This document shows, piece after piece, positions 1 through 5,998 of a stretch of DNA of 18,141 nt. The stretch lies in NCBI GenBank assembly GCA_021850955.1, contig JAJZKH010000004.1, positions 1-18,141 on the forward strand. Reading direction: 5' to 3'. Under the pieces are notes generated by a model that saw only the letters and a list, made by a program, of their open reading frames with translations, did no database searches and was not told where the DNA came from. Source of the stretch: Microcaldota archaeon (GTDB taxonomy: Archaea; Micrarchaeota; Micrarchaeia; Micrarchaeales; CABMGC01). The translations under genes and the position numbers were made by a program. Numbering within the stretch: the first letter of the stretch is position 1; each line of letters starts with the position of its first letter.

Positions 1-155
1 CTAGCTGTTGGAGAAGCAATCACTAAGTTTTTACTATCCAGAAGTCCCTTTTTTACCGCATCTTCTTGTGGTGGAGTGAGCTCCTTAATACCTCTAGTAT
101 TTGCAGATTCTATTAACTCCGAAGGTAACTTCCCAGAAAGATCTTTTAAAAGCAT
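1..155 (-). CDS. hel308: Hel308-like Ski2-family DNA helicase, N-terminal fragment
   Basis: Only the first 51 codons lie in the window; the gene runs off the left edge. The start ATG is at 153-155 on the minus strand. The peptide begins MLLKDLSGKLPSELIE, then has a Q-motif region (ELTPPQEDAVKKGLL) and the start of Walker A (NLVIASPTAS, where GKT would follow beyond the edge). The spacing of an LTPPQ-type Q motif about 20 residues before an SPTASGKT Walker A is characteristic of Hel308/Ski2-like helicases, which in archaea unwind branched DNA at stalled replication forks. It is divergent from the SpeD-family gene, and the 103-bp gap must hold both promoters. No SD is seen. Other Ski2-like or DEAD/DEAH helicases cannot be excluded from so short a piece. 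Confidence 0.75.
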   Translation of the reverse strand, partial: MLLKDLSGKLPSELIESANTRGIKELTPPQEDAVKKGLLDSKNLVIASPTA

Positions 156-258
156 TTTATCAGTATAATGTATAAATTAAAAAATAAAAAATATATAGTA
201 TAAAGTAGGCTTAACAGTAACTTAATTAAATTCTTTTATTTTATAATATATGAAATAA

Positions 259-723
259 ATGGGCATTTTTAAAAGTAACAAAGAAAAAACCTCTAAAACA
301 AAAGATACAATAAAAACTTCTGAGAATGTATCTTTAAAGGAAGGTTTTAGAGTAATACAAGATGACAGAGTAGTTGGAAAGCACTTAATGGCTAATTTAT
401 ACAAAATAGATAAATTAATTATAAGTAATAAGGAGTTTGTTAAAAAAATACTTGAAGAAGCTCTTTCTGAAGGTAATATTGGAGTTATAGAGATAAAAAT
501 ATATCCGCAAAGCACACCTAAAAGCTGTACAAGTATGTTAGGTTTATTGCAAGAAGGGCATGTTGCACTACATACATGGATAAGTTATGAATATGCAACA
601 ATTGATATTTTTATCACAGGAGGAAGTGCAGATCCTGAAAAAGCAATAATGTATGTAATTAAGAATTTTAGACCAGAAAGACATGAGATTTTTACAGCAG
701 ATAGGACTCAGAAACGAGTATAA
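259..723 (+). CDS. speD: SpeD-family (S-adenosylmethionine decarboxylase-like) protein without the pyruvoyl serine
   Basis: 154 aa. Residues 40-140 match the prokaryotic SpeD fold: a VGKHLMANLYKID first strand, GHVALHTWISYEYATIDIF in the core, and a C-terminal helix DPEKAIMYVIKNF. SpeD normally self-cleaves in a SESH motif, turning its second Ser into the pyruvoyl cofactor that decarboxylates AdoMet for spermidine synthesis. Here the motif reads QEGH (residues 98-101), so that Ser is Gly100 (codon ggg). The usual catalytic Cys of FTCG is replaced: the segment reads FITGG, with Thr at position 120. The processing His (His105) is kept. As read, it cannot form a pyruvoyl group and is probably a pseudoenzyme or a repurposed homologue. 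The first ~36 residues are a Lys/Ser/Thr-rich extension. No SD precedes ATG 259. The family call is firm; the activity is not. Confidence 0.85.
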   Translation: MGIFKSNKEKTSKTKDTIKTSENVSLKEGFRVIQDDRVVGKHLMANLYKIDKLIISNKEFVKKILEEALSEGNIGVIEIKIYPQSTPKSCTSMLGLLQEGHVALHTWISYEYATIDIFITGGSADPEKAIMYVIKNFRPERHEIFTADRTQKRV

Positions 724-757
724 TAAAACTATTACATATTAGACACAAGTAGATATA

Positions 758-768
758 TTTTTATAAGT
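758..768 (+). promoter_or_regulatory. TATA-like box for tRNA-Thr
   Basis: The A/T-rich element ttttataagtt is centred about 29 nt before the first base of the tRNA, as expected for an archaeal TATA box driving a tRNA gene. Assigned by spacing and composition only. Confidence 0.45.
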
Positions 769-791
769 TAATAACAAATACATTATATCGT

Positions 792-899
792 GCCCTGGTA
801 GCTCAGTGGTAGAGCGCTTGTCTTGTAAACTTCTTGAAAGAAGTTTAATCAAGAACACAGGAAAACAAGAGGTCGAGGGTCCAATTCCCTCTCAGGGCT
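792..899 (+). tRNA. tRNA-Thr (anticodon UGU), intron-containing
   Basis: The cloverleaf can be drawn in full. The acceptor stem is gccctgg (792-798) with tcagggc (892-898), 7 bp including a terminal G-U. The D-arm is gctc/gagc (801-804/812-815). The anticodon stem is cttgt (817-821) with acaag (865-869). The T-stem is gaggg/ccctc (875-879/887-891) with loop tccaatt. The discriminator base is U (899), as usual for archaeal tRNA-Thr; no CCA is encoded. After removal of the intron at 828-863 the loop is CUUGUAA, giving anticodon UGU, which reads ACA/ACN threonine codons. A T-rich run (ctttctttta) follows and may end transcription. Confidence 0.93.
828..863 (+). other. tRNA intron (36 nt) at position 37/38 with bulge-helix-bulge
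   Basis: The splice junctions can be placed from a relaxed bulge-helix-bulge. The anticodon stem 817-821/865-869 is followed by a 3-nt bulge aaa (862-864), a 4-bp helix 822-825/858-861 (cttg with cagg, one G-U) and a second 3-nt bulge taa (826-828). Cutting after the second base of each bulge gives exon ends 827 and 864 and a normal 7-base anticodon loop. The intron itself carries a perfect 8-bp hairpin, aaacttct/agaagttt, with loop tgaa; its first base pair uses exon base 827. The tRNA splicing endonuclease would recognise this site. Confidence 0.8.
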
Positions 900-936
900 A
901 CTTTCTTTTATTTATAGTACATCTTAAATAATAATT

Positions 937-942
937 GAGGAG
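937..942 (+). promoter_or_regulatory. Shine-Dalgarno site of gpmI
   Basis: The sequence gaggag lies 5 nt before the ATG at 948. It is the clearest SD in the window and fixes the gpmI start. Most other genes here have none, so gpmI, just behind a tRNA, is probably translated from a leadered transcript. Confidence 0.6.
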
Positions 943-947
943 TTTTT

Positions 948-2468
948 ATGAAGTACAAACCAATAGTTATGATAATTAGAGATGGATGGGGATATAGGAA
1001 AGAAAAAGAGTTTAATGCTGCAGAAATAGGGGAAAATCCTTATACAAAAATGCTTATGGAAAAATATCCTAATGTTTTACTTGATGCATCTGGAGAGTCA
1101 GTTGGACTTCCAAAAGGATATATGGGTAATTCAGAAGTAGGACACATGACAATAGGCGCAGGTAAGATATTTTTTCAATCGCTTCCTAGAATAAATAAAT
1201 CAATAGAAAGTGGTGAATTTTTTAAAAACCCAGCATTAGTACAAGCCGTAGAAAACTGTAAAAAAAATAAAAGTACTTTTCACATAATTGGCCTTTTACA
1301 GAAGGAGGGAGTTCATGCACATATGGACCATTGTGTTGCAATACTAGAACTTTGCAAAAGAAATAATCTTTCAGATGTTTTAGTACATTTAATATCAGAC
1401 GGTAGAGATTCTCCTGTAGATCAAACATTTAAAAATGTGAAAGAACTTGAAGAAATAATTAAAAAAATGGGAGTTGGAAAAATAGCAAGTATCTCTGGAA
1501 GATATTATGCAATGGACAGAGATAAAAAATGGGAAAGAACAAAAGTTGCATGTGATTGTATTCAAGACGGAAAGACAGAGATAACATTTGATGATATTGA
1601 TAAAAGCATACAAGAAAGTTATACAAAAGGAGAAACAGATGAATTTTTGAAACCAAGAAAAGCTTCTTGGTATAATGGAATTAAAAACAATGATAGTGTC
1701 GTTTTCTTTAACTTTAGAACAGACAGAACAAGACAATTAACAAGGGCATTAATAGAAGACAACTTTGAAGGTTGGGAAAGAAAATCATTAGATATTTTCT
1801 TTGTTGCTATGACTGAGTTCTATTCCCCAATGAATAGTAAAGGACATATTGCATATCCCACAGAACCCGTTGTTAATCTTTTAGGAGAAGTACTTTCAAA
1901 GAATGGAGTTAAACAATTAAGAATAAGTGAAACTGAAAAGTATGCACATGTTACCTTCTTTTTTAATGGACAGATGGAAAAAGCATACGACGGAGAAGAA
2001 AGAATTTTAGTCCCTAGTCCAAAAGTAGCTACATATGATCTTAAACCAGAGATGTCTGTTTATGAATTAGGAGATAAAATAGTTGAAGAAATTAAAAAAG
2101 AAAAGTATGATGTAATAATAACAAATCTTGTTAATGCAGATATGGTAGGCCATACTGGAGTATGGGAAGCAATTCTTAAAGCAGTAAAAGCAGTAGATGA
2201 CAATGTTAAAAAAGTAACTGAAGAAACATTAAAGCAAAATGGTGTAGTTTTAATATTAGGAGACCATGGTTGTATTGAAGAAAAAACAGCTGAACTTAAA
2301 ACAAGTCACACTAAAAATAAAATACCATTTATACTTGTAAGTAATGATGAAAAATTACGTACGGTTAAACTAAATGAAGGAAAGGGCTTGCAAGATGTAG
2401 CGCCAACTGTATTGAAATTACTTGAAATAAACAAACCAACAGAAATGACAGGCGAATCTCTTTTTTAA
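948..2468 (+). CDS. gpmI: 2,3-bisphosphoglycerate-independent phosphoglycerate mutase (bacterial GpmI type)
   Basis: 506 aa, full length for GpmI. The cytosolic enzyme interconverts 3- and 2-phosphoglycerate using two Mn ions and a phosphoserine intermediate. The signature sites are visible: Asp12 in RDGWG, catalytic Ser62 in MGNSEVGH, His123, DGRD (151-154), Arg185 and Arg191, FRTDR (256-260), EKYAHVTFF, SPKVATYDLKPEMS, NADMVGHTG and GDHG. All the usual catalytic residues appear present. Many archaea use the distantly related ApgM form instead; this protein is clearly the longer bacterial/plant GpmI form, which may mean ancient transfer. The start is fixed by the upstream GAGGAG. The stop overlaps the convergent glycosyltransferase stop by 4 nt. 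It works next to enolase, encoded at 8723, in lower glycolysis/gluconeogenesis. Confidence 0.96.
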   Translation: MKYKPIVMIIRDGWGYRKEKEFNAAEIGENPYTKMLMEKYPNVLLDASGESVGLPKGYMGNSEVGHMTIGAGKIFFQSLPRINKSIESGEFFKNPALVQAVENCKKNKSTFHIIGLLQKEGVHAHMDHCVAILELCKRNNLSDVLVHLISDGRDSPVDQTFKNVKELEEIIKKMGVGKIASISGRYYAMDRDKKWERTKVACDCIQDGKTEITFDDIDKSIQESYTKGETDEFLKPRKASWYNGIKNNDSVVFFNFRTDRTRQLTRALIEDNFEGWERKSLDIFFVAMTEFYSPMNSKGHIAYPTEPVVNLLGEVLSKNGVKQLRISETEKYAHVTFFFNGQMEKAYDGEERILVPSPKVATYDLKPEMSVYELGDKIVEEIKKEKYDVIITNLVNADMVGHTGVWEAILKAVKAVDDNVKKVTEETLKQNGVVLILGDHGCIEEKTAELKTSHTKNKIPFILVSNDEKLRTVKLNEGKGLQDVAPTVLKLLEINKPTEMTGESLF

Positions 2469-3913
2469 CAATAAGAGTAATTTTTATTTACAAATAATGT
2501 AAAGTTTTGGTTTTTGAATATTATATTATCAGTATTTGTTGATATTGCAGTTGGGGAAGTTCCAAATGAATTAAAGATTAATTTTGGATACTTTGAAGAA
2601 TTTTTAATATACCCATATGGAGAAAATGCCGAGATATTATAATATCTTAAGAATACCCAATCATTGGATATTACACTGCAGTTTTGAAGATTATATGTTT
2701 GTAGAATATTCTGATTTTGATGGAACATGTTGAAAAAACTCGAGTTAGATAAACCAATTGCATTTGGAATATTTGTTGAAATAAGTACAATTGTAGATAA
2801 CATACAAATTAATGAAAATAAGTACAAAACATAAACTGAAAACTTATAATTTTTACTTGTTTTCTTTTTTGTTTTTAGTGTAGTTATGTTTATTGCAATC
2901 AGTAATGCTATTGAAGTGTATAAAAAGTATGCATACCGTGCTTGGTCAAATATACTTTCATGAAGACCTAGAATAATGAACAATAATAAGGATAAAAGTG
3001 AAAATATTATAATAATAAAATAACTTCTGTTTGAAAAATAAAAATGTTTTATTGATTGAATAGGTAGTTTTAATTTATTCTTAACATTATACTTCAGTAA
3101 CTCCTTTCTTTTTGTTATTGCTAAAATTATTGCTCCTGGAATAAAGTTTACGAGAATAAATAATAATGAAATAATTGATGGTGTGCTTAATGGACTACTT
3201 TCAAGAGAAACGGCTATAGAAGAAAGATAACTGTAAAGGAAGTTACCAAAAAACACATAATTAAATAGTAGCCAAGGAAGAGTTACTAAGCCAAAACCCA
3301 AATAGCTGTACAGAATTCTTTTTTTATTTGTTTGAAAAAGAAGCATTGGCAAGAATATTAAAGCAGTATATTTAGACAGTCCAGCAAAACCTAGGAATAT
3401 TCCAGAATACCATTTACCTTTTATTTGAAGACCTAAGGCAAAAAGCATGAATACTAATGAGAGTATTTCTTCACTGTTTGTAAAAAATGGAAAACTAAAA
3501 AGATATGGAAGAATTAGTAGTGACGCGATAAGTATAAACTCAATCTTCATTGATTTAGATATATAAAAAATGGAAATGAAGAGAAGAATAACCATAAAAA
3601 TTAAGTAAATAATTATTGCATAATTAGTGCTAATTAAATCAATTATTGAAAATAAAATAATACTTAGAGGAGCTCTGTAAATTTCAAAATATAGTGTTTT
3701 GCTTTCTAATATTCCAAATTTTATCGAGGTTTGATTATGAGAAATTATATTTGTTAAGAAAGTTGTAAAGTTTTTTGAAATCATTGCTTTAGAGCTTAAG
3801 AAATGTGCAGTAAAATCCCAACCTACACCGTGTAAGTAGTATAATTGTGTTATTATTATACCAAACAGTATAAACAATAGACAAGAGAGAATAAATTTTT
3901 GCTTAGATTGCAT
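2465..3913 (-). CDS. GT-C type integral-membrane glycosyltransferase (ArnT/GT39-like)
   Basis: 482 aa with about ten hydrophobic helices. The first helix (residues 7-27) is followed by an outside loop GVGWDFTAHFLSS. An acidic residue in the first extracellular loop is the hallmark of GT-C enzymes, which transfer sugars from dolichyl- or polyprenyl-phosphate to lipids or proteins on the outer face. GFAGLSKYTALIFLPMLLF near residue 180 is the conserved GT39/ArnT-like helix. A soluble C-terminal part of about 100 residues with N-x-S/T sites follows the last helix. The gene begins 10 nt after trpS and is probably co-transcribed; an aggt SD-like motif precedes the ATG. It probably acts in surface glycosylation, which would suit the Asn/Thr-rich surface proteins at the right end, but donor and acceptor cannot be read from sequence. 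Confidence 0.75.
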   Translation of the reverse strand: MQSKQKFILSCLLFILFGIIITQLYYLHGVGWDFTAHFLSSKAMISKNFTTFLTNIISHNQTSIKFGILESKTLYFEIYRAPLSIILFSIIDLISTNYAIIIYLIFMVILLFISIFYISKSMKIEFILIASLLILPYLFSFPFFTNSEEILSLVFMLFALGLQIKGKWYSGIFLGFAGLSKYTALIFLPMLLFQTNKKRILYSYLGFGLVTLPWLLFNYVFFGNFLYSYLSSIAVSLESSPLSTPSIISLLFILVNFIPGAIILAITKRKELLKYNVKNKLKLPIQSIKHFYFSNRSYFIIIIFSLLSLLLFIILGLHESIFDQARYAYFLYTSIALLIAINITTLKTKKKTSKNYKFSVYVLYLFSLICMLSTIVLISTNIPNAIGLSNSSFFNMFHQNQNILQTYNLQNCSVISNDWVFLRYYNISAFSPYGYIKNSSKYPKLIFNSFGTSPTAISTNTDNIIFKNQNFTLFVNKNYSYC

Positions 3914-3923
3914 AATACCTACT

Positions 3924-5027
3924 TTAAAAAATATCTAGTTTTTGAACAATTTTTTCTAAATCAACATCTTCATTCTTTAATAATGCTTTATCTATATCCT
4001 TTAAAGATACTTTTTCATATTTTTCTTTAATCTGATTTATTCTATTAATTAATTTTTCAAAAAATAGTTTTTTAAGTTCGCCGCTAAGTAATCTGCCTTT
4101 CTTATAATCATCATAAATGTCTTGGGCTTCTTTTTTGTCTAAGAAATAATTTTTTAAGTAAATATAAGATATGTCGATATCTGGATTTCCACCTAATTTT
4201 CTATGTTCTTCTATTGAAGATTGACCGCCGCTGAAAGCATTCATTACTTTTTTCTTTATATCTTTTTCTTCGTCTAAAATAAATATCCCATTATTTTTAG
4301 ATTTAGACATTTTTTTACCATCCAATCCCGGAAGGAATAATGTATGTAAAACTGAAGGTTTTTTGTAATTAAATTTATCTGCAAGATCTCTACAAACTCT
4401 AAGATGAGAATCTTCATCTGGACCTATTGGAACTATTACATTTTTAATTCCAAATTCTTGTGGCAATAGTACATGAGCAGACTGAACAGCGGGGTAAAAA
4501 TGCATACCAGCATTTTGATCAGGAGTATGTCCATAAACTGCGCGTATTTCAGATAAAGTTATACCTCTAGAAAGTTTTATTGAAAGATTATATATATTAG
4601 TATAAAACTGATCAATGATTATGTTTGTATTTTTAGGATCAAATCCATATGCAAGCATTAACCTTGCAAGCTTTATTGAATTTTTAAGTGCTTCTTCTTG
4701 TGTTTTAACCTTTAAAGACACATAACTTTCATCATCAGATATTGGAAGAAAAAGTTTTGCATTGAATTTTTGTTGAAAAAATAAGTTAGTATCAAAAACA
4801 ACCATATGACCTATATGCATAGTAGAACTTGCATTAAAACCAGATACTACTGCACTTTTAACTCCTTTTTTAAGATCTGAGTAAAAATTATTGAAATCCC
4901 TATGAGAGTATATGAGATTATTATTAAAAGTGTAAAAATCAGGTAGGTCTTTTAAATCAGAAATTTTACTAGCGCCGAATGTATTAACTAGCTTTTTATT
5001 ATCTTCTAACAACTCATTTTCTTTCAT
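3924..5027 (-). CDS. trpS: Tryptophanyl-tRNA synthetase, archaeal/eukaryotic type
   Basis: 367 aa, class I synthetase that charges tRNA-Trp. HIGH is at 71-74 (ASSTMHIGHM) and KMSKS at 239-243 (DGKKMSKSK). LPISDDESYV and IGPDEDSHLRVCRDLAD are TrpRS/TyrRS core motifs. The stretch FSGGQSSIEEHRKLGGNPDI is typical of archaeal/eukaryotic TrpRS rather than TyrRS. It is near the short end of the archaeal range, with a brief N-terminal region before the Rossmann fold. The start at 5027 lies about 25 nt from the TATA-like box at 5047-5058 and has no SD, so the mRNA is probably leaderless. It is the first gene of a two-gene unit with the glycosyltransferase. Confidence 0.95.
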   Translation of the reverse strand: MKENELLEDNKKLVNTFGASKISDLKDLPDFYTFNNNLIYSHRDFNNFYSDLKKGVKSAVVSGFNASSTMHIGHMVVFDTNLFFQQKFNAKLFLPISDDESYVSLKVKTQEEALKNSIKLARLMLAYGFDPKNTNIIIDQFYTNIYNLSIKLSRGITLSEIRAVYGHTPDQNAGMHFYPAVQSAHVLLPQEFGIKNVIVPIGPDEDSHLRVCRDLADKFNYKKPSVLHTLFLPGLDGKKMSKSKNNGIFILDEEKDIKKKVMNAFSGGQSSIEEHRKLGGNPDIDISYIYLKNYFLDKKEAQDIYDDYKKGRLLSGELKKLFFEKLINRINQIKEKYEKVSLKDIDKALLKNEDVDLEKIVQKLDIF

Positions 5028-5046
5028 GAAATAATATTATGAATAA

Positions 5047-5058
5047 CCATATAAAAGG
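5047..5058. promoter_or_regulatory. Shared TATA-like element between trpS and the amidotransferase gene
   Basis: The sequence ccatataaaagg reads as a TATA box on either strand (atataaaa on plus, ttttatat on minus). Its centre is about 25 nt from the trpS ATG and about 31 nt from the ATG at 5084, both workable for archaeal promoters in a 56-nt divergent gap. Confidence 0.5.
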
Positions 5059-5083
5059 CTTTCCTTAGTATATAGATTTAGTA

Positions 5084-5803
5084 ATGAGATTAATGGAGGA
5101 TGTTTTAATTATTAAAAATATAGAAAGAGAAGGTCCAGGATATTTTAAAGATTTACTCAAAAAATTTGGCGTTTCTTATAAAATAATAGAGTTTGGAAAT
5201 GGAGAAGAGCCACCAAATCATAGAGATTATAAAGCCGTTATTGTTTTAGGTGGACCAGATAGTGCAAATGATGAAACCAAAAAGACAATTGAAGAGTTAT
5301 ACTTTATAAAAAATATTATTGAGGACAAAGTGCCTTATTTAGGAATTTGTTTAGGTATGCAATTACTTGTAAAAGCAACTGAAGGAAAAGTCGTAAAGGC
5401 ACATGAAAAAGAGATAGGATTCAAAGTTAATGAAAATGTAAATTATTCAGTTGAAATTAAAGATGATTGTTTAGATGATCCTATTTTTGTAGATGTTGAT
5501 AAATCATTTAATGTTTTTCAGTTGCATGGTGAAACTGTAGAGCCCAAAAACAACATAAAAATTTTAGGAGTTGGAAATATTGTTAAAAATCAAGCAGTAA
5601 AATTTGGAGAGAATGCGTATGGCTTCCAATTTCATGTTGAATTTGATAAAGAACTTATTGAAAGATGTGCAAGTGAAGATAATGATTTAAAGAAATTAAG
5701 TAAAGACAAATTGTTTATCGAGTATGGAGAAATAGAGATAAATTATAAAAAACTCTGTGAAGTTATTTTGAGAAATTTTCTTAAAATAGCAAAAATTATA
5801 TAG
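5084..5803 (+). CDS. Stand-alone class I glutamine amidotransferase
   Basis: 239 aa. The class I GATase triad is visible: nucleophile Cys89 in PYLGICLGMQLL, and His184 and Glu186 in GFQFHVEF. The oxyanion-loop motif is VLGGPDSAND (residues 54-63). Such enzymes hydrolyse glutamine and pass ammonia to a synthetase. The N-terminus (VLIIKNIEREGPGYF) resembles free-standing YfeJ-like/GMP synthase-like GATases. The protein is longer than the archaeal GMP synthase A subunit (about 190 aa), with an extra C-terminal segment from about 190 on. No synthetase partner is encoded nearby, so the ammonia acceptor is unknown. An alternative start, Met4 at 5093, is possible; 5084 fits the upstream TATA box better. 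Confidence 0.85.
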   Translation: MRLMEDVLIIKNIEREGPGYFKDLLKKFGVSYKIIEFGNGEEPPNHRDYKAVIVLGGPDSANDETKKTIEELYFIKNIIEDKVPYLGICLGMQLLVKATEGKVVKAHEKEIGFKVNENVNYSVEIKDDCLDDPIFVDVDKSFNVFQLHGETVEPKNNIKILGVGNIVKNQAVKFGENAYGFQFHVEFDKELIERCASEDNDLKKLSKDKLFIEYGEIEINYKKLCEVILRNFLKIAKII

Positions 5804-5839
5804 ATATTAAATACCAAATATAAAATAATAATTGATTAT

Positions 5840-5998
5840 ATGGCAAACCAAGGAGCAGGAGGAGGTTGTGAGTGCGGAGGCGCATGTATGTGCGGATGTT
5901 TTGGAGGTTGCGTATGCAAAGAGAATTGCATATGTGGATGTACATGCGGTGAAAGAAAAAAAGAAAGAGGAAAGGAACAGCAAGAACAAGATTCATAA
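5840..5998 (+). CDS. Small Cys-rich metallothionein-like protein
   Basis: 52 aa, starting MANQGAGGG. Eleven cysteines fall within residues 10-36, at 10, 12, 16, 18, 20, 24, 26, 30, 32, 34 and 36, mostly as C-x-C pairs separated by Gly. There is no His and one aromatic residue. Dense C-x-C is the metallothionein signature, so a soluble protein binding d10 metals (Zn, Cu, Cd) is the best guess. The C-terminal 16 residues form a charged Lys/Glu/Gln tail. The gene starts 36 nt after the amidotransferase, with an A/T-rich TATA-like stretch (5816-5826) upstream, and its stop overlaps the convergent HerA-like gene by 6 nt. It is too short for usual gene-length cutoffs and could be missed. The uninterrupted Cys spacing makes a chance frame unlikely; function is inferred from composition. 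Confidence 0.8.
   Translation: MANQGAGGGCECGGACMCGCFGGCVCKENCICGCTCGERKKERGKEQQEQDS

Noticed and set aside
222..515. Minus-strand 97-aa open frame
   Set aside because: Runs antisense through the SpeD-family gene; Leu/Ile/Ser-rich product is what AT-rich antisense gives; no family pattern.
1222..1736. Three minus-strand frames (68, 113 and 65 aa) inside gpmI
   Set aside because: All are antisense to well-conserved GpmI coding sequence and have Phe/Cys/Tyr-rich shadow composition.
5796..5996. Minus-strand frames of 66 and 60 aa over the Cys-rich gene
   Set aside because: They are complements of the Cys/Gly codons on the plus strand; the plus frame has a clear C-x-C pattern and a better start.
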